The notes under the pieces are model-generated. The model made no database searches. It worked only from the letters and a program-made list of their open reading frames with translations, and was not told the origin of the DNA. Shown here piece after piece: positions 1 through 13,545 of a stretch of DNA of 64,000 nt (position 1 is the first letter of the stretch; each line of letters starts with the position of its first letter). The stretch lies in the NCBI RefSeq assembly GCF_037975245.1, contig NC_092563.1:9971001-10035000 (forward strand), read 5' to 3'. The position numbers and the translations under genes are program-made. The DNA is from Apostichopus japonicus (taxonomy: Eukaryota; Echinodermata; Holothuroidea; Aspidochirotida; Stichopodidae).

Positions 1-3000
1 ACACTTGTCGTTATTTCAGGTCTCGCACCACAATTAATTGTTCCGTTGACTTACACACTAAACTCGTCACTTTCAAGACCTGCTAAAGCCTAGATAGAAG
101 TTTTCAACTGGAGTATCCTACCCACCACATGATAGCTGAGATCTTGGGCTATCATGGCACTTGCAAACTTCCGTATCATGGCTGTTTAGATTTTGAGCTA
201 GAAGAGGAGCAAGTTTAGCATACGGAACCCCCACCCTTTCATCTGCTCGCTCGGAGTAATATCAACATTTAAACAAAGATTTTCTAAAATGGTTTATATC
301 ACCTGCGATCCTCCCTATTTTCACACCATCAGTACTTTAAATTATGCTCTTTCATATAAAGGCAGAACAAACGATGACAGTAACTGATAACATGATTAAA
401 CGAGCTTTACCTTAGGTACTTTTACCTCTTTTCTCTTACAATTATGGTTAACCTTTCGAGCGGATGAACAATAATCTAATTGTGGTGCGGTACCTTCAGG
501 GGTACATTTACATGGGCAATTTTACCAACTACCTACTGACTGAGTACAACTACACCAAATAATATCGCAATCAATCAAACTCGAACCCATTCCTACTGTC
601 CAGTGAAGGCTAACGGAACAAACAAATTATTCATGATTCCACTCGTGACACCAGATTTGTTTAATATTAGCATTAAACACGTCATTTAATTTAATCATTA
701 ATTTAAGTAGGAACAATTCAACTTCTTTAGCGCTTACTTCATTATTTGAAATGAAACTGAACAGTACAGCGAATTATCTATTCGTTGCTCTGCAATATCA
801 ACTCTTAATCTGGTTCACATGAGCTTAGCCTATATAATGTCCGTATGACTGCAATGTTCCTCAACTTGCTTCCTTAGGTGGAATCCGATGGTTGACCTTT
901 GGCTATATAAAGCCCGATGTGGGTAAAAGATAAGACTGTGAATAATTTGTTAAACTATTGTGATAATCTAATATCTCGGAACTCCCTCATGTATTGTTGC
1001 GTTGTTTCTCCGAATCGGTTAACGATCGAACACCAACGGAAACATTAAAGGCAGGAACATTTAAAGGTGTGTCCCACAATGAAGGTAACTAAATAAATGC
1101 ATGCATAGGTCTATGCCACCGCTCTACTTCTAGACTATATCATCAAAGCATCCGCCCTAATCCAGGGCTTCTTCCCTGCAACCTAATCTCCGCATGGTAA
1201 CTAAACGACCGAGGCCATAAAGTATGAAAATATCTGGAATATATCAAAACTGAAGGCACCAGTCTTCACATTACGTATAACTATAGCGAAGGTGTCATAG
1301 TGGTAATAATCCTCCCCTTACATTATCCCTTCCTGCGCCCTCCATGTCCCTCCATTCGTCACTCCCATGGTAGTCTGTAACAGTGCTGGAGTCACATTTT
1401 GCCTCTTCGAGTTAAAATACCTTCTTGTTAATATATATTATTGAAATTTTCTACCTAAAACTAAAATGTGTAAACAACAATTGAGCCCATTATTGACACA
1501 ATGGTTAAAACATTGCAGACAAGTTCAGCGCAATTATAGCTACAGTTTGTTTAGGCTTCCATGGTTCGATGAGTTGAAGGAAGTCCAAGGAAGTTTGATT
1601 GTTTCACGTTATTTTACTTTATTTCCATGCATTTAATAGATGCAATAAAATTATATGTGCCTGCACTGGACTACAGGATTGGGTAGAAACGGAAACCAAT
1701 AATATACCTAACTGATTACTTTAGTTTCCGGTTGGGAATGGTTGTAAAGGACCATTCAGGCAGGAAACTTTAGACTGCAATAATATGACAAATTTGAAAC
1801 AAATATACGATATAAATATATAAATATACGAATATCGTACGTTCTAAAGAAAACCGAAGGGACTCGTTTGATGAGTAGATGATGCATGGTTAAAAAACAT
1901 ATATGTTTATTAAACATATGTACCTAAAGTAAACCGAAGGGGTACCTAGATGTGAATATGGATAGTGAAATTTAATAAACGGTCCTAAAATATGTGACAC
2001 AACTGCTGACAAATTAATTGGCGGTGCGAAGAGGGTGGGGGTTATGGGACATTCCCCAGTCATGACGTTTGCACACAACCCCACCCCCTCCCTCCCCAGT
2101 CGCCTATACGGTAACACAACAGTGACTCTTTACGTGGACCTTGACGTGATCCAATTTTCCTTCATTTGGGTACTATATTATGCTGCGACTATAATATGAT
2201 TTCATAGCTGGTTATTACGTGCTTCATACTCATCATGTACCAGGCAGTTTAGATGCAAGGAAGGGAATGTGCAGAAACTCAGTCACCTACCTAGCTTTAA
2301 TTGTTAAACTTTTGGATTTTACACGGCGCTGAGAGTTGAAGATACGACGAGTTCATTAACCGTCGTGCGATTCTTGACATCAAGTACAATGTCAAATCTC
2401 TGTGATGAGGGAAGACTGAGTACGTTTGTCACAGTGTTTATTTTCGACCCGTTCCGCTCTCTGCCCTGATGTTCTAGAAAATTTTACGTCGTCGAGACTT
2501 CTGCATGTGAAATAGATAATTTAATTCCATGCCGGCGTTTTTTCTGAAAGCCTGTACTATTACCCCCCCCCCCCACAATTCATGGCAAAGACATAGCAGG
2601 GAACCACATTTCCGCCCCCCCCCCAACAACAGTCATAGTTTGTCAGTGGTTCAGAATAGCTTTATAGCAAATTGCATGGTTCATCCGACAGCATTGGCAA
2701 TGTGCTTTAATGGTATCCATGATAATACAAACAATGTGTTGAAGCTATGAACTACTTCTTATAGCACTGTAAAAAGCTTTACGAGGAAATTCCTGATGAT
2801 GTATACTTTAATTTCGAGTTATATTATCCCAGTATCGGCTTTGAGGATATAAATCTCTGTGTTTTGACAATAGCATGTGATACACCACCAAATCATGAAT
2901 GAAGGGTGTCACTGTGTAACTATGGCTAAAAGCAATTCCGCGACGACAGTACTTTCCAGTATAACGTCACACCTAATTGTCGAAGTAAGCAGCAATTCAG

Positions 3001-3213
3001 ATACATGTTTCTAACATTGAACTTTATCGAGTATGCGTAAACATCATTTTCGAACTTGTGTTGGATCACTACTTTTGAGGGCATTCAGTTGAAACTCAAG
3101 GCATGTAGCCTATATTAAAATATTGCCAATCTATATAAACATGTCTGATTGCTCGCTGGATTGCGGTGCTCCACTTCCGCCCGCTCTCATGAATGGGCCT
3201 AGAATAATGAAAC
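1..3213. other. 5' intergenic region, no gene seen
   Basis: No open frame here resembles a known protein, and none is longer than about 75 codons. The sequence is AT-rich with scattered homopolymers, for example C runs near 2,565 and 2,613. A pyrimidine/purine-rich stretch lies at about 2,030-2,100. The short motif CCGAAGGG occurs twice, near 1,854 and 1,934. I see no exon with convincing splice signals and no RNA gene. Confidence 0.6.
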
Positions 3214-3601
3214 CATAGGCGTAGGAGGCGGGGGGAGTGGGGGGGGGCTGCAGTCCCCAACCCAAAATTTTTGTGAAAATTCGGGCAATATGCTGAGAAT
3301 TTTTCGGCCACCTACTGAAAGAAAAAATAATTTGCAATTTGTTTTTCAATGGTTAAATTGATATTATTATTATCATTTATTATTTAACGACTTCCCCAAT
3401 AATTCTAACCAATATGGAAGTGTAATAACACGGCAAATAATTGTATGTTATTGGCATGTGATTTAATAACCGATGCATGCCTATATGATATGCACATTAA
3501 CATGTTGAACGATTTGAACGAATTTGATTATATTTTTCGGGCAAGTCGTAACAGTCCCCCCCCCCCCCCTCCCCAAATCAAATTCGGCTCCTACGCCTAT
3601 G
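3214..3601. mobile_element. Non-autonomous TIR transposon, 388 bp, 8-bp TSD
   Basis: The element begins CATAGGCGTAGGAG and ends with the exact inverse complement, CTCCTACGCCTATG (14-bp TIR). It is flanked on both sides by AATGAAAC (3,206-3,213 and 3,602-3,609), an exact 8-bp target-site duplication. A G-run follows the left TIR and a C-run precedes the right TIR. The inside is AT-rich and encodes no transposase. An 8-bp duplication suits the hAT superfamily, although the terminus CATAGG is less typical than the hAT CAGNG. A similar right end (CTACGCCTATG) is seen at 33,040-33,050. Confidence 0.85.
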
Positions 3602-4635
3602 AATGAAACTGCCATGAAAGGATGATTTCACATCCATGTTTTCTATTGGCAATGAAATTCAACATTCTGCTATCGAAATTTGGTAAAAGTTGAAATTTGG
3701 ACTAACATATTTTGTATGCAAATGTCCCTCCTGGGAAACCGTATACTTCCGTAACCATTTTGGGATGCAGTAGGCCTATATCGTAATTGTAGCCTACTGG
3801 GCCGATCACCGAGCATCACGAACCCTCTTATGTACACATCATGAGGGCGGATCTAGGTTCTTTATGAAAGATGGCTGCCTTGGTGTCTTTGTGGCCAACT
3901 TTCTTGCAGTTAGGTCGGAATGAGGGCCCCCCTCCCCCAATTTACAAAACAGACTTTTAAGCGTGAATTGGTATATTCTGAGACATATGTAGGTTGTAAA
4001 TATATCTATAATAATGTCTATACACATTAGGTAAGGGCAATAGCTACTTCCGTTTTGTGGGTTGAAAGGGGGTGTAGTATTCTCCGTACCCCTCCCTTAT
4101 TTCATTGTCTTACAATGAAAAGATTTTGATGAGAGTCACATCAAAATTGTTTTTGTACATCATGTCGATGAAATTTCTAAAAGTATTAGTTTCAATAACA
4201 AGGTGATTTCTTGAAATTGTATATACCATGGAATATGATCATTTCCTATAACCTTGTTTCACTGTATGAAAATGGTATACCGGTTCCGCTATACAGGTGT
4301 GAATCTACCTATGTTTCCTTCGCTTAGTGGCAGATAACTACTCCAATTCCACGAAATTGACTCCACAACAAGGGTTGGTTTATAACTTGACTCTTCCCTT
4401 TCATATCCAAGCTACTGTTTAATCTTAAGTATCCCTTTGAGTATATTTAGCTACCCAGCAGTGTTTGTGACGGAAAAGACCTGTACTCAATACAGCTACT
4501 TGATCCTTTCTATCACAGAGAGGTTTCCTGTCCAACATGTTTTCGTTGGTTTCTATTGATTGACAGTGTATTCTACCAAACAGTTTCACTTTATAGGCGG
4601 GACGACCGTCAAGTACTGAAATCGTCATATGTCGC

Positions 4636-5450
4636 ATTAAATTGACATATGTCGGTTTCTCGTGCTCTCAGGGCCGTCTTAAGAGATCACCGGGCCCTGG
4701 GCCCGGCAATGGAGCGGGGCCCCTCAATCAAGTGAGTTGCGTGAAAAATTGACATCCTTGACAATCGCTCAAGCATAGACATGCCTGCATTTACCACCCC
4801 TCCCTTTGTCGCGCATACAGCATAAAACTTTAGCTGAATAACATACGTGATATATCTAAAAGCTGAAATACATTATAGAAGAGTAATCTTCCAGTTGCCC
4901 TCCGTCCTTTCCCTAACAATACTGGACTCACCGTTTGTAACACCCTTGTGTTGAGTCTTTCAACTGGGAGAACTAACGGAACTTGCGGCATTTCTTGATC
5001 GTAAACTGTGTATGATTGGCTGAAAGTCAATCTTTTTGAGGTGTTTGGAGGTGTTGTAAGCCTTCGGGGCATTGTATATTCCAGGGTTGCCAACTCAGAT
5101 TCGAATATTTAATGTCAAACTCTCAAGTGTTTCACCAACTCTCGTCACAAGTTGTCAAGTATCGAATTCAATCAGGCATAATGGCCTATTCAATAAGTTT
5201 TCCTCCCAGATTAAGACATGGGGTTACTACGATTGCGGGGCCCTGACATCGCGGGGCCCTGGGCCAGGGCCCAGTGGGCCCATGCGTTAAGACGGCCCTG
5301 TGTGCTCTCATTGGACGACCAGTGTCACATGTTGTTTTCTAGCGCTCTGATTGAAAGAAATCTACATATTTCAAATTAAATTGACATATGTAAGTTTCTC
5401 GTGCTCTTATTGGACGATCATTGCCACATGTGATTTTATAGTGCTCTAAT
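4636..5450 (+). repeat. Tandem duplication of about 100 bp, interrupted by a transposon
   Basis: Two diverged units begin with TTGACATATGT and contain TTTCTCGTGCTCT, then ATTGGACGA and CACATGT. The first unit is 4,636-4,668 continuing at 5,309-5,375. The second starts at about 5,376. The first unit is split by the TIR element at 4,669-5,300. The repeat unit itself has no recognised function. Confidence 0.7.
4669..5300. mobile_element. hAT-like non-autonomous element, 632 bp
   Basis: The left end CAGGGCCGTCTTAA and right end TTAAGACGGCCCTG are perfect inverse complements over 14 bp. The flanks CGTGCTCT (4,661-4,668) and TGTGCTCT (5,301-5,308) form an 8-bp target duplication with one mismatch. 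Ends starting CAGGG with an 8-bp duplication are typical of hAT elements. Both subterminal regions carry GGGCCCTGGGCCC-like palindromic GC-rich stretches. No transposase frame is present, so it is probably a MITE mobilised in trans. Confidence 0.85.
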
Positions 5451-8275
5451 TTTTGCCCGTGTACTGGATTATGTTTCAGGAAACGAGTGGGTGATCAGGT
5501 AGCAACAGCTACTCAGTGATGCCATGTAATCTAGGGGCGTTACCAATATTCCGAGCGGTGTAAGGAATTGTAGGATCTTACGGGTTTCCTCATTTTGACA
5601 GTAAAATTGATACTAATATCAATCATGACAATGCTGAGGGAGCAGTTAGTAAATAAGACCATCTCTTCATATCAGTTTGAAATTGAATCTTAATTAATTA
5701 GCTAACAAGTGAAAAGAACGGATGTAAACACTATATATGAAACGGACTTGTTTATTTTATTTTATTTTATTTCATGCTACCAAGGGTAACTACAAGAACA
5801 TAATCAAGCGGTATGCTTACTATAACGTAAATCCTACAACTGAAGTACATTTACCCATGACCTTGATTAAAACGTTTACAAGTATTTGTTATCGAATCGA
5901 GGGGAAGGTATCGGTTCAAGGGGACCCTACCCTACCCCACCCCTCCCTATCTATAGGAGTACTCCGGCAACTACGAAATAATGGTATAGATATCCATTGA
6001 ATATCTTTGTAAATATCGATTCACATATTGGCGTACACTTCTCAATTGGTTATCACCTACTAGGTCAAAGTTCAAATAAACGTAATTTATTTCCGTTATT
6101 GCTGGGTATTGGTTACAGTCATCATTTCCGTTGTTCTTGATCATTTTAATACTATAAATGATCGAACTGCAATTTGTGAGAATCATCGCACTATAGATTT
6201 CCCGTTTTCCATTTAAACGACTTGGAAGAGATATTTACTAGATTAAAGGTCGTGGGAATTTGATAATTATTAAAGTATACTTTTGGTATATCTTTCTTTT
6301 CAGAATCTTCAGTGTGAGCTTAGAATCAACTCTTGACGTAGAATTCGAAAGAAAAATATTCTGTAGATAATGTTTGAAACCGAAATCACACAACTGTACA
6401 TTAGTTTGACCGTGCTTGTGAATAAAACTTACTATTGGTTAAAATATGAAATTTCCTCGAAATGGCATATATCGGCGCATTACAAATGTTCAATTATTAT
6501 TATTATTAGTAGTAGTAGTAGTATGAGCGTAAATGGTCCCTGTCCAATTCCCCTACAGGAAAGCATTAGGTAGCCTACCATAATTATGTAATGTACCACA
6601 AAACACCGTTCTTTAGACGACGAGGTTCGCTTAGGAGAATGCGAGTTAGCTGTTTGGGTTCACTAGTGAGTAGAACTTAGGCACCAACATAATTGTATCG
6701 TTATAGCTTAGAAAGTACCAAAGTTGACCACAGTCTATATAGGCGGTATTATCATAGACACATAGGCCCTTTATTTAATACAGTGTATATATTTATTAAT
6801 CCTTATCAGGTTCTTCATACGGACTTGCGTCAAGTCACGCTTCTACGTATTCTTATGATACTGATTTGGTCAATGAACTCGATTCTGTGAGTTACAGATT
6901 CCCACACCCACTTATACAGCACCAGTAGCGTTTGTTCGGTTTAGGTTACAAGGAACTTAACCGCAGCAATAGATATTTGTAGGTCGCCTTAACAACAAAT
7001 TTATGCATTTACAAAGGTGAAAAGGTCATGATATAGGGAACTGAGGAAGTAAACATGTTAAAGTCCTATTTATTTATCATCCAATCCTGTCGCTTAATTC
7101 CCCCCCCTCCTTTGTTTTTCTTTTGTTTTATTTGGTTGTCCACCTCACTTCACATTTACTTGGAGAAGCAAACAGGAGCTCGTTTGACACTATTATTGTA
7201 TTAACCACTCTGCTAATATTGATCGTGATGAAACTGATTATACTATGATCGTGTTAGCAGCGAAATTCGGTAGAATTCGTCAGAATTATACTGTATTCTG
7301 AACTTGGTTGTTATCCTGGTAACTCTCAATAGTCAATCTTGTCACTGAGAAAGAAAACATTAATCTATAAGGTAAGGAACGTAGTATTGCACCCAGTTGG
7401 GACAAAGTTTTGTATTAGGTACTTTCATGGCACACATCAAAGCAATATCATGTATCTATCAGAAACAAAGGTTAGGAACTGTTCATACTGTCAGTACTGA
7501 GTGCTTTGAAGCATGATGTGAGAGGACAGTACAGAGTGGTATTCGCAGTGCAAAATTGTGTGATAGATCAATACTTTATTTTCTCCCTTGAGTCCTTTAA
7601 CAATAGAAGTTTCCCATATTGCAACATATTATGTATACTGTTGTGGTATACTGTTGTTGTTTATTGTAATTATTGACGGACTGGCAGCCAAAGTATATCT
7701 TTACAATGGGAAACATGATTGCGAAGTTTTAGACAAACAGAGAAGAAAAGTAAATAATAAGCACCAGTGAACATGCCAGTTGTAAACTATGCAGCGGTTT
7801 ACATATATCAATGAAGCGTAAAGTTACCTATATGACATTCATTGTTCCAGGTTCAAATAAGTGTTATTAAATTGGACGGAAGGATACAGGCAAAATTACT
7901 CCCGTGTAGGATTTCACGTGGTTTGCTACTTTTACCATAATGGAAGATTAAGCAATAAAAACAGAATTGTTTTGAAGTAAGGTTGATTGCTTAGCAAAAT
8001 GGCTGACAGTTTTCTGAATCTTTCGGCGAAAACTACATCAACATAGCATTTTATATCGCAAAAATGTGACTCGTTTTCTTTCATGTGTTGTGATATTTGT
8101 AAATTCATTCGACAACAGCAGTATGGAAGATGTCATCAGGGCAAATCAGCTGAAATTTAATGACATAGCTTTTCTTTACAATATTTAATCGGTTTCCACA
8201 GAGGCCAAAAAATCTGTAAACAGACGCATTTTGATGGAATTTAAATAAAGAGAACATTGATAGCTATAAGCAAAC

Positions 8276-8277
<2 letters not shown>

Positions 8278-8318
<41 letters not shown>
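8278..8318. repeat. (TA)n microsatellite
   Basis: About 41 bp of uninterrupted alternating TA. It has no coding role; the open frame that crosses it on the minus strand is an artefact of the repeat. Confidence 0.95.
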
Positions 8319-8320
<2 letters not shown>

Positions 8321-10162
8321 TTATTCTTTATACTTCGAAAACTTCTGATAAATGCTATTCCAAGCCGCCCCATTTTCACATTGGTTCAAATCCACTGATT
8401 TAGCTAATTCCTGACCAATATTTCAACCTTCAGTTACACTTTTTTCTTTGACAGAAATACATATTACCAGATTATAATAATTTCGTTATTCGGTCAATGG
8501 ATGTGATCATATAGTACAATAATGGTTAGACAGTCTAATTAATCCATGATCAGATGATTAAATTTCCCTTCAGTTACAGACCTAAATTTATAATGACATT
8601 CACACTGTTTCTTCACCGCTTCCCCTATACTGACACAGTTACTATCAATAACTCACACAAGGTCACTGTCATATGATACGTGAGTGATTTAATGTTCTAG
8701 TTGTTTTTGTGTCATGCATATGTCGTTATCCGGTGTTTTGGAATTAATCCACAGTCTTGTTAATGTCATCCCTTCGAATTTGTCCCAAACTGTCAATAAT
8801 GCCTTAAATGTATTATCCTCTTTGATATTTTGATTGATATATTATATTATATTATATTTGATATCTTGTCCACTTAAATAGATGATCCACATTTTGAAGG
8901 GAAAAAAACGTGTATGTTGCAGTTTACTGAGTGACTGCGGAGTTTGTCTGACATGGTATAGCCTACTTTTGAAAATGACCATGCACTCTCATGTGAATTG
9001 CAATTTCTTCCGTGAATTTGAGACATTTAGAGGAAGTTATGCTTGATCGAGGCGAGATTATATTACGATATGTTACAACATGGAAATACAATCTATAGAT
9101 ATATGTCTTCAAGGCCTTATTTGTCATCTCCAATTCGCCTTTCACGTGACCCACTACGCCCATTGCAGATCAGTGTGCACACCGACGGTACATAGATTTG
9201 CATTACAAGTACTACACAGTTCTAGATGGATAACAAGAAAATATCTTTATTACCAACATGAGGACTTGTGATGTACCCTCAGTCACTCCTATACCAAACT
9301 ATTCCGTCATGTAAGTTACGACTTGTGATGTACCCTCACTGCTTTAACACAATATACCGCCATCTCTTAAAACAGTCAGTGTTCATTGTCAACTTTCATG
9401 TTAGTAAACTGATAAGATCTAAACGAAAATCATGTCCTGACTCATTTCCTACTGAGGACAGATTTTGTGCAGAAATTTCATAAAAAGTTAACTATTTGAA
9501 TGTATAGAAATTCCAGATGATTGTGACCATTTTCGACACCGTATTTCCTCTATTACGTAATAATAGTTAAGATAATAATCAATGAGTTCGATGGACTGAT
9601 GATGCTAGTTTGTTCGGCCGGTGAACTCGGAGTAATCGACCAATGGAAGTTCGCTTTGATGATGAGAGGAACAACAATTGTAATTGGCGGTCTGCCTCAC
9701 TTAATGCCGTTGAAAACATCCCGTAGCCTTTGACGTCATCAAACGTAAAAATCGGAACAATTTTATGAATCACTTTTCCTCAGTGATGTCTAGCAGTAAC
9801 GACTAGGAGTTATTTAGGGTAGCAGCTTGTTTGTTTAAGTCGGTTTATCGGCGGAAGTTTGCTCGATTAGACGGTGCATTAACCACATAAGTCTCGAATC
9901 CCATAGTGATGGTAGGAGAATCAGACCTCAACGTTGCCGACAGAGTTCTTAAACAGGTCTGAGAGTAGATACTCCACATCCTAACGCACCTTACTGTTGA
10001 CGAAATGTGGTTAAATATTTGGATCAGTTTTAGGACTTCTTTTCATGGAAATCATGTCAACGACCCGACTGCCTCAAGTTGGATGGTTATTTTCATCCTG
10101 TATCAACACGTTCAGAAATCAACGTTGTATCCTTTTGCTCTGTCTTTGTTTCTTTCTTCTTT

Positions 10163-10252
10163 TGGGGAAGGGAAGGGAAGGGAAGGGGAGAGGAAGGGAT
10201 GGAGGGAGAGGGGAGGGGTGGGGAGGGGTGGGGAGGGGAGTGGAGAGAGTAG
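10163..10252 (+). repeat. Purine tract, G-quadruplex-prone
   Basis: About 90 bp of GGGAAGGGA, GGGGAGG and GGGGTGGGGAG repeats, with well over four closely spaced runs of three or more G on the + strand. This satisfies the usual G-quadruplex pattern several times over. The open frames across it are low-complexity shadows. Confidence 0.8.
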
Positions 10253-12639
10253 AAGGTTATAGGCTGCAGTAATATTTGGTTACGTTTCATTACAATAATG
10301 TCATCACCTCATACTCCCAGCCAACCTCTTGACGCAGTACGTCTGAATTGAACTAGTTTGTTCTCGTCTAAAATGACAGCTATGCAGTTGGATTATAATT
10401 AGTCTTACCTCTTAATACAGCCACCGTTAACCTATATTTTAATACATGATCACCCCTTCTTGGAGTGCGCTCTAACTATTACGGGGCTCATGGTATAAGC
10501 ATTATAACTACATACCTTATAATACCTACAAAATATTAAGCCACTTCCTTAATGTTAAACATGTCGATGCGTTTAGTTGGTATTTGCATGTTTAAGAAAA
10601 CGACAAGCTTATAAGGCAATTCCAAAGATTTGTAGCTTCGAAGAGGGTTTAGATACAATTCTTTTCGTAAAAATTATGACTATTAGACATTACATTAGAA
10701 CTATTTCAGCGTTAAGGCTTCCTTAATTTTAGATTATTGAATTAAAAAAAAAACACCTTCGAAGCTGCTTTAAGGCAAAGATGCACGGATCCATTATTTA
10801 CAAAAGGATGGGTCTAGCAAGGAGGCCGTTGAAACTTCCCCAGAAAAAAGGGCATATTTAGGCTAAAAATTCGGTCTATAATTAGATCTAAAATTAGGTC
10901 TAAACACAAGATTGTGCTAATAACTACTTTCAGTTTCCTTTACTGTGGGGTATAATAGGAGCGAGTGTACATCCCGATAGTACAATGGATCTTCGCCTGT
11001 ATGGTATAGCAGAAGAGATACTTAATTTATGTTTTACCGGAAGTTGTGAGGTTTATGCCAATTTTGCTGAAATATTATCTGAACATATTTCGTACAAAGA
11101 GTTGTTTGCATTTCGACAAAGGAAAAAGGAAAAAGAGAAAAGAAAACTGATTTTGTTTTGTCATGTTGCACACAGTGCAGCAAACAGCCAGGCATTATTC
11201 ATATATGTATTCTAACCCGTTCACGATATTACCTTTCTGTGGCACACTAAAGGTAGTGCCTTTCATCTTCCATGCATACGGTTGAACTTACGGTTAGGGC
11301 TAACCATGTGCCGTTGCTACACATTTGGAATTCACAGTTATGAAATTGTTGCATTACTCATAAGTCACCATCACTGTCCTTAATCCGCGTAAAAAAAAAA
11401 TCCAAGTTTCCCTCCATAAAGACGTAATACACAAACGCTTTATTTTCGTTCAAGATGATGCATTTAACCTATAACCAATTAATGACAATAAAAATTTATG
11501 TTTGGTTTCATGTATCAATATATAGGCTATGCGTAGGAGTGAGGATGGCTATGTTAACAAGCCACCCCCCCCCTCACCTGCGACGTCTTTCTACGTCGGA
11601 TGTGTCGGATTGAACCTGATTCTAGACAAAATACGAATAAGATTCACGGCTTTGATACGATTAGTTTATTCAGCCATTTTGTCGACAACAACTTTATGTG
11701 ACCAGTTGTCAACTAGTATAACCTGCTAGGATCGATTAAGAATCAGGCGATAATAACATCATTAACGTAAATAATCGCGTAAGTCACCTTTCTACATATA
11801 CCGGTATGACATGACTGTTCTTACCGGTGGAATTAATGGTTATGATATATTATGAGTATTAATTTGAGTTCATTTCATGATACTAACCATAGTGAGCATT
11901 TGAAATAAATAAATAAACGTGCAAAGTAAAAGTCTGGCAAATACTTTCTAATTCTGAAAATATACAGTAACCTTAAAATGAAAGCATAATTGCAAGTCGA
12001 TATGAGAAGGCTAAAGCCCGATTAGAATTATAAAGGGGAAAATATATATACTTAAATTTCAAAACAGTCAGCGAAAAATTGTGTTTACATGCCTGTAGAA
12101 TAACAAGGAAGAACATATACCGTAGACGATGGATTTTCAAGTACCTCTCGTTCTTCCTGAAAATAAAACGAAGGAAATTCAAACAAATGACCTAAACACG
12201 TCTAATGTTACAGCAGATATGCTAGAAAGTACGGTGAACTTGAAATGGGCTTAGATGATGATTTGTTTATGGTGGGAGGGGGGGGGGGGGGAGGGAGATG
12301 ATATGTATCCCAGTAATTAGAGCGCTATTTAATCTTACATGGTGGCATGACTAAAAGGTGGGATTAGGAAATCCAGTTGCCCGGGCCCACGTGATCATAA
12401 CAGCCGTATCCAACCTACCTTCCATCGAGAGTCGGGGAAATGTTAGTCATGCAGCCTGGGAAAAGAATTAGACATATATTTTGGGTGTACACCTCCTTTT
12501 CAACCACACAAAAAGGTCAAATGTATATATTTATCACAACCTGTATAGAGCTTAAGGTATAGTCTATCTTTGCTTCAGAATGCACCATTTGTTGTATATT
12601 TGTCCATAAAGCGTCAGCCCCTATACCTAAATGTGACCT

Positions 12640-12700
12640 CGCAACACAAGAGACCGTGCGCGCATGGGTTCGAACCCTGGCCGGCTATAATGTGTATTTT
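12640..12700 (+). repeat. tRNA-derived SINE remnant (B box only)
   Basis: GGGTTCGAACCCTGGCC matches the RNA polymerase III B box and resembles the head of the better SINE at 31,288. No A box at the right distance and no cloverleaf can be drawn, so this is not a tRNA gene. Confidence 0.45.
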
Positions 12701-12744
12701 TCATCCAGGAGAATCGCATCCATGTTGTTCTGGATAGTAGTAAC

Positions 12745-13545
12745 CGTGAAGCTACATTTACGTTAAGCGTTGACGTGGTTAGGCCACATGACATTGGAGC
12801 GTTGATGTGGTTAGGCTGTGAAGCTATATGGCAGTGAAGTTACATAACTTTAAGCCTGCCTTGAATATATACAGTGAAGCTACATTACTTTAAGCCTGCT
12901 TTAGATAATTACAGTGAAGCTACATAACTTTAAGCTAGTTGTGTGGACATCTACCTTGAAGCTACATTATACTGTAAGCCTGCTTTGTATGGATATCTAC
13001 AGTGAAGCTATTTTGATTTAAGCATGCTTTTAGATATCTACCTTGAAAATATATAACTTTAAGTCTGCTATGGATATCTACCGTGAAGCTATATAACTTT
13101 AAGCCTGCTTTGGATACTTACAGTGAAGCTACATTACTCTAGGCCTGCTTTATATGGATATCTATACAGTGAAGCTACATTGATTAAGCATGCTTTAGAT
13201 ATCTACCTTGAAATTATATAACTTTAAGCCTGCTTTGGATATCTACCGTCAATTTACTTACTTTAAGCCTGTTTTAGATATCTACCGTCAATCTGCATTA
13301 CTTTAAGCCTGTTTTAGATATCTACCGTCAATCTACATTACTTTAAACCTGCTTTAGATATCTACCGTCAATTTACATCACTTTAAGCCTGTTTTAGATA
13401 TCTACCGTCAATCTACATTACTTTAAACCTGCTTTAGATATCTACCGTCAATTTACATCACTTTAAGCCTGTTTTAGATATCTACCGTCAATTTACATCA
13501 CTTTAAGCCTGTTTTAGATATCTACCGTCAATCTACATTAGTTAA
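12745..13545 (+). repeat. 40-bp minisatellite with degenerate 5' end
   Basis: About 18-20 tandem units built around CTTTAAGCCTG, TTTAGATATCTACC and (GTCAAT or GTGAAGC)TACAT. The last eight units (about 13,240-13,545) are close to exactly 40 bp. They alternate between two subtypes, CTACATTA/AAACCTGC and TTTACATCA/AAGCCTGT, giving a partial 80-bp higher-order period. The 5' units vary from about 40 to 60 bp and are more diverged. Each unit holds the palindrome TAGATATCTA. Confidence 0.9.

Larger units (their letters stand above)
5309..12744. other. Intergenic, no gene recognised
   Basis: Beyond the second tandem unit (to about 5,450), nothing coding is supported. Frames are short and without family resemblance. 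Features seen are a TA dinucleotide tract (about 8,278-8,318), a GGGAAGGGA-type purine tract (about 10,163-10,252), a 14-G run near 12,278-12,291, and a repeated GATGTACCCTCA motif near 9,269 and 9,328. A B-box-like GGTTCGAACCC at about 12,667-12,677 is probably a SINE remnant. Confidence 0.5.

Noticed and set aside
12620-12700. tRNA gene
   Set aside because: A B-box-like TPsiC arm is present, but no paired acceptor, D or anticodon stems could be drawn. More likely a SINE remnant.
12745-13545. CRISPR-like regular repeats
   Set aside because: The units are contiguous with no unique spacers and lie in an intron-bearing eukaryotic genome. The arrays at 22,690, 42,990 and 59,715 fail for the same reason.
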